Source of the DNA: Subtercola boreus
GTDB taxonomy: Bacteria; Actinomycetota; Actinomycetes; Actinomycetales; Microbacteriaceae
NCBI RefSeq assembly: GCF_003399635.1
Contig: NZ_NBXB01000004.1
Span: 1-61,918 of the forward strand
Direction of reading: 5' to 3'
DNA length: 61,918 nucleotides
How positions within the stretch are numbered: the first letter of the stretch is position 1; the number at the start of each line of letters is the position of its first letter. The notes under the pieces were generated by a model that saw nothing but the letters and a program-made list of their open reading frames with translations, ran no database searches and was not told the origin of the DNA. Below are positions 61,829 through 61,918 of the stretch, piece after piece. Made by a program: the position numbers and the translations under genes.

Positions 61829-61918
61829 TGAACCAGCCAGCCTCGACCTTTGACATCGCTTCGGTGATGGAGTGGGTTTTGGATGCCCGGCAGCGGTTCG
61901 ACGCCTTGTTGGCGGGCG
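61829..61918 (+). CDS. DUF222/HNH endonuclease-like protein, 5' end only
   Basis: The frame reads MNQPASTFDIASVMEWVLDARQRFDALLAG to the window edge. This pattern is the usual beginning of the DUF222/HNH proteins that occur in many copies in Microbacteriaceae and related genera. Only 30 residues are visible, so the HNH part is inferred. The ATG is close behind GGAG. Confidence 0.6.

Overview
The window looks like a chromosome segment of a high-GC actinobacterium, most probably a member of the Microbacteriaceae. This rests on overall composition, heavy use of GTG starts, frequent ATGA/TGATG gene overlaps and family-typical genes: a bifunctional rhamnulose-1-phosphate aldolase/dehydrogenase, the ATP-grasp/alpha-E/transglutaminase trio, a DUF222/HNH gene and a GT2-GtrA plus GT39 pair. 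No rRNA or CRISPR array is present; the only RNA genes seen are two tRNA-Ser genes (anticodons TGA and GCT). No stretch longer than 300 bases lacks a gene or gene remnant. The longer intergenic gaps mostly hold hairpins, operators or short tandem repeats.

Left part (1-9.3 kb): the start of an IS3-type transposase gene faces a 5'-truncated putA tail. Then come a membrane protein/XRE regulator/oxidoreductase operon, an Lrp-type regulator divergent from an arginine/ornithine catabolic pair (amidinohydrolase and ornithine aminotransferase), a POT peptide transporter, and a FadR-type regulator with an FMN L-lactate dehydrogenase and a clear twin palindromic operator.

9.4-14.5 kb: a GT2-GtrA glycosyltransferase overlaps a GT39-type membrane glycosyltransferase that is interrupted by one in-frame stop. 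A short hypothetical protein and a ribokinase-type kinase follow. 14.6-22.9 kb is a sugar-acid/deoxysugar region. rhaI-rhaD-rhaB are intact and would convert L-rhamnose to dihydroxyacetone phosphate and L-lactate, which the lactate dehydrogenase at 7.2 kb could use. rhaM is frameshifted. Next to them lies a graveyard of a second, related system: two internally deleted FGGY kinases, a HAD remnant, an intact DeoR regulator and a deleted second rhaD that keeps its promoter.

23-32 kb: ATP-grasp, alpha-E and transglutaminase genes overlap as an operon. They are followed by an alpha/beta hydrolase, a lipoate-protein ligase, a small acetyltransferase, an orphan DNA methyltransferase and a 14-TM drug exporter with an operator-rich promoter. 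32-46 kb mixes cell-envelope proteins (Tat lipoprotein amidase, VanY-type carboxypeptidase, a secreted Ig-like protein, a sortable NHL protein) with core metabolism: pgm, pheA, a diacylglycerol-kinase-like gene, serS, a HAD phosphatase and pgi.

46-62 kb: an amine oxidase, a run of small stress or detoxification genes (DHFR-like, VOC proteins, MarR, TetR, an NmrA-like reductase, an epoxide hydrolase), a Ser/Thr kinase-GAF fusion, a LysR-type DNA-binding stub, a PLP decarboxylase, a HEAT-repeat protein, a penicillin-binding carboxypeptidase, an ECF sigma factor/Ogt pair and the beginning of an HNH/DUF222 gene.

Two themes stand out. First, at least ten broken or partial genes occur in 62 kb. 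Second, many intergenic regions hold long-stem hairpins whose arm sequences recur between distant sites.
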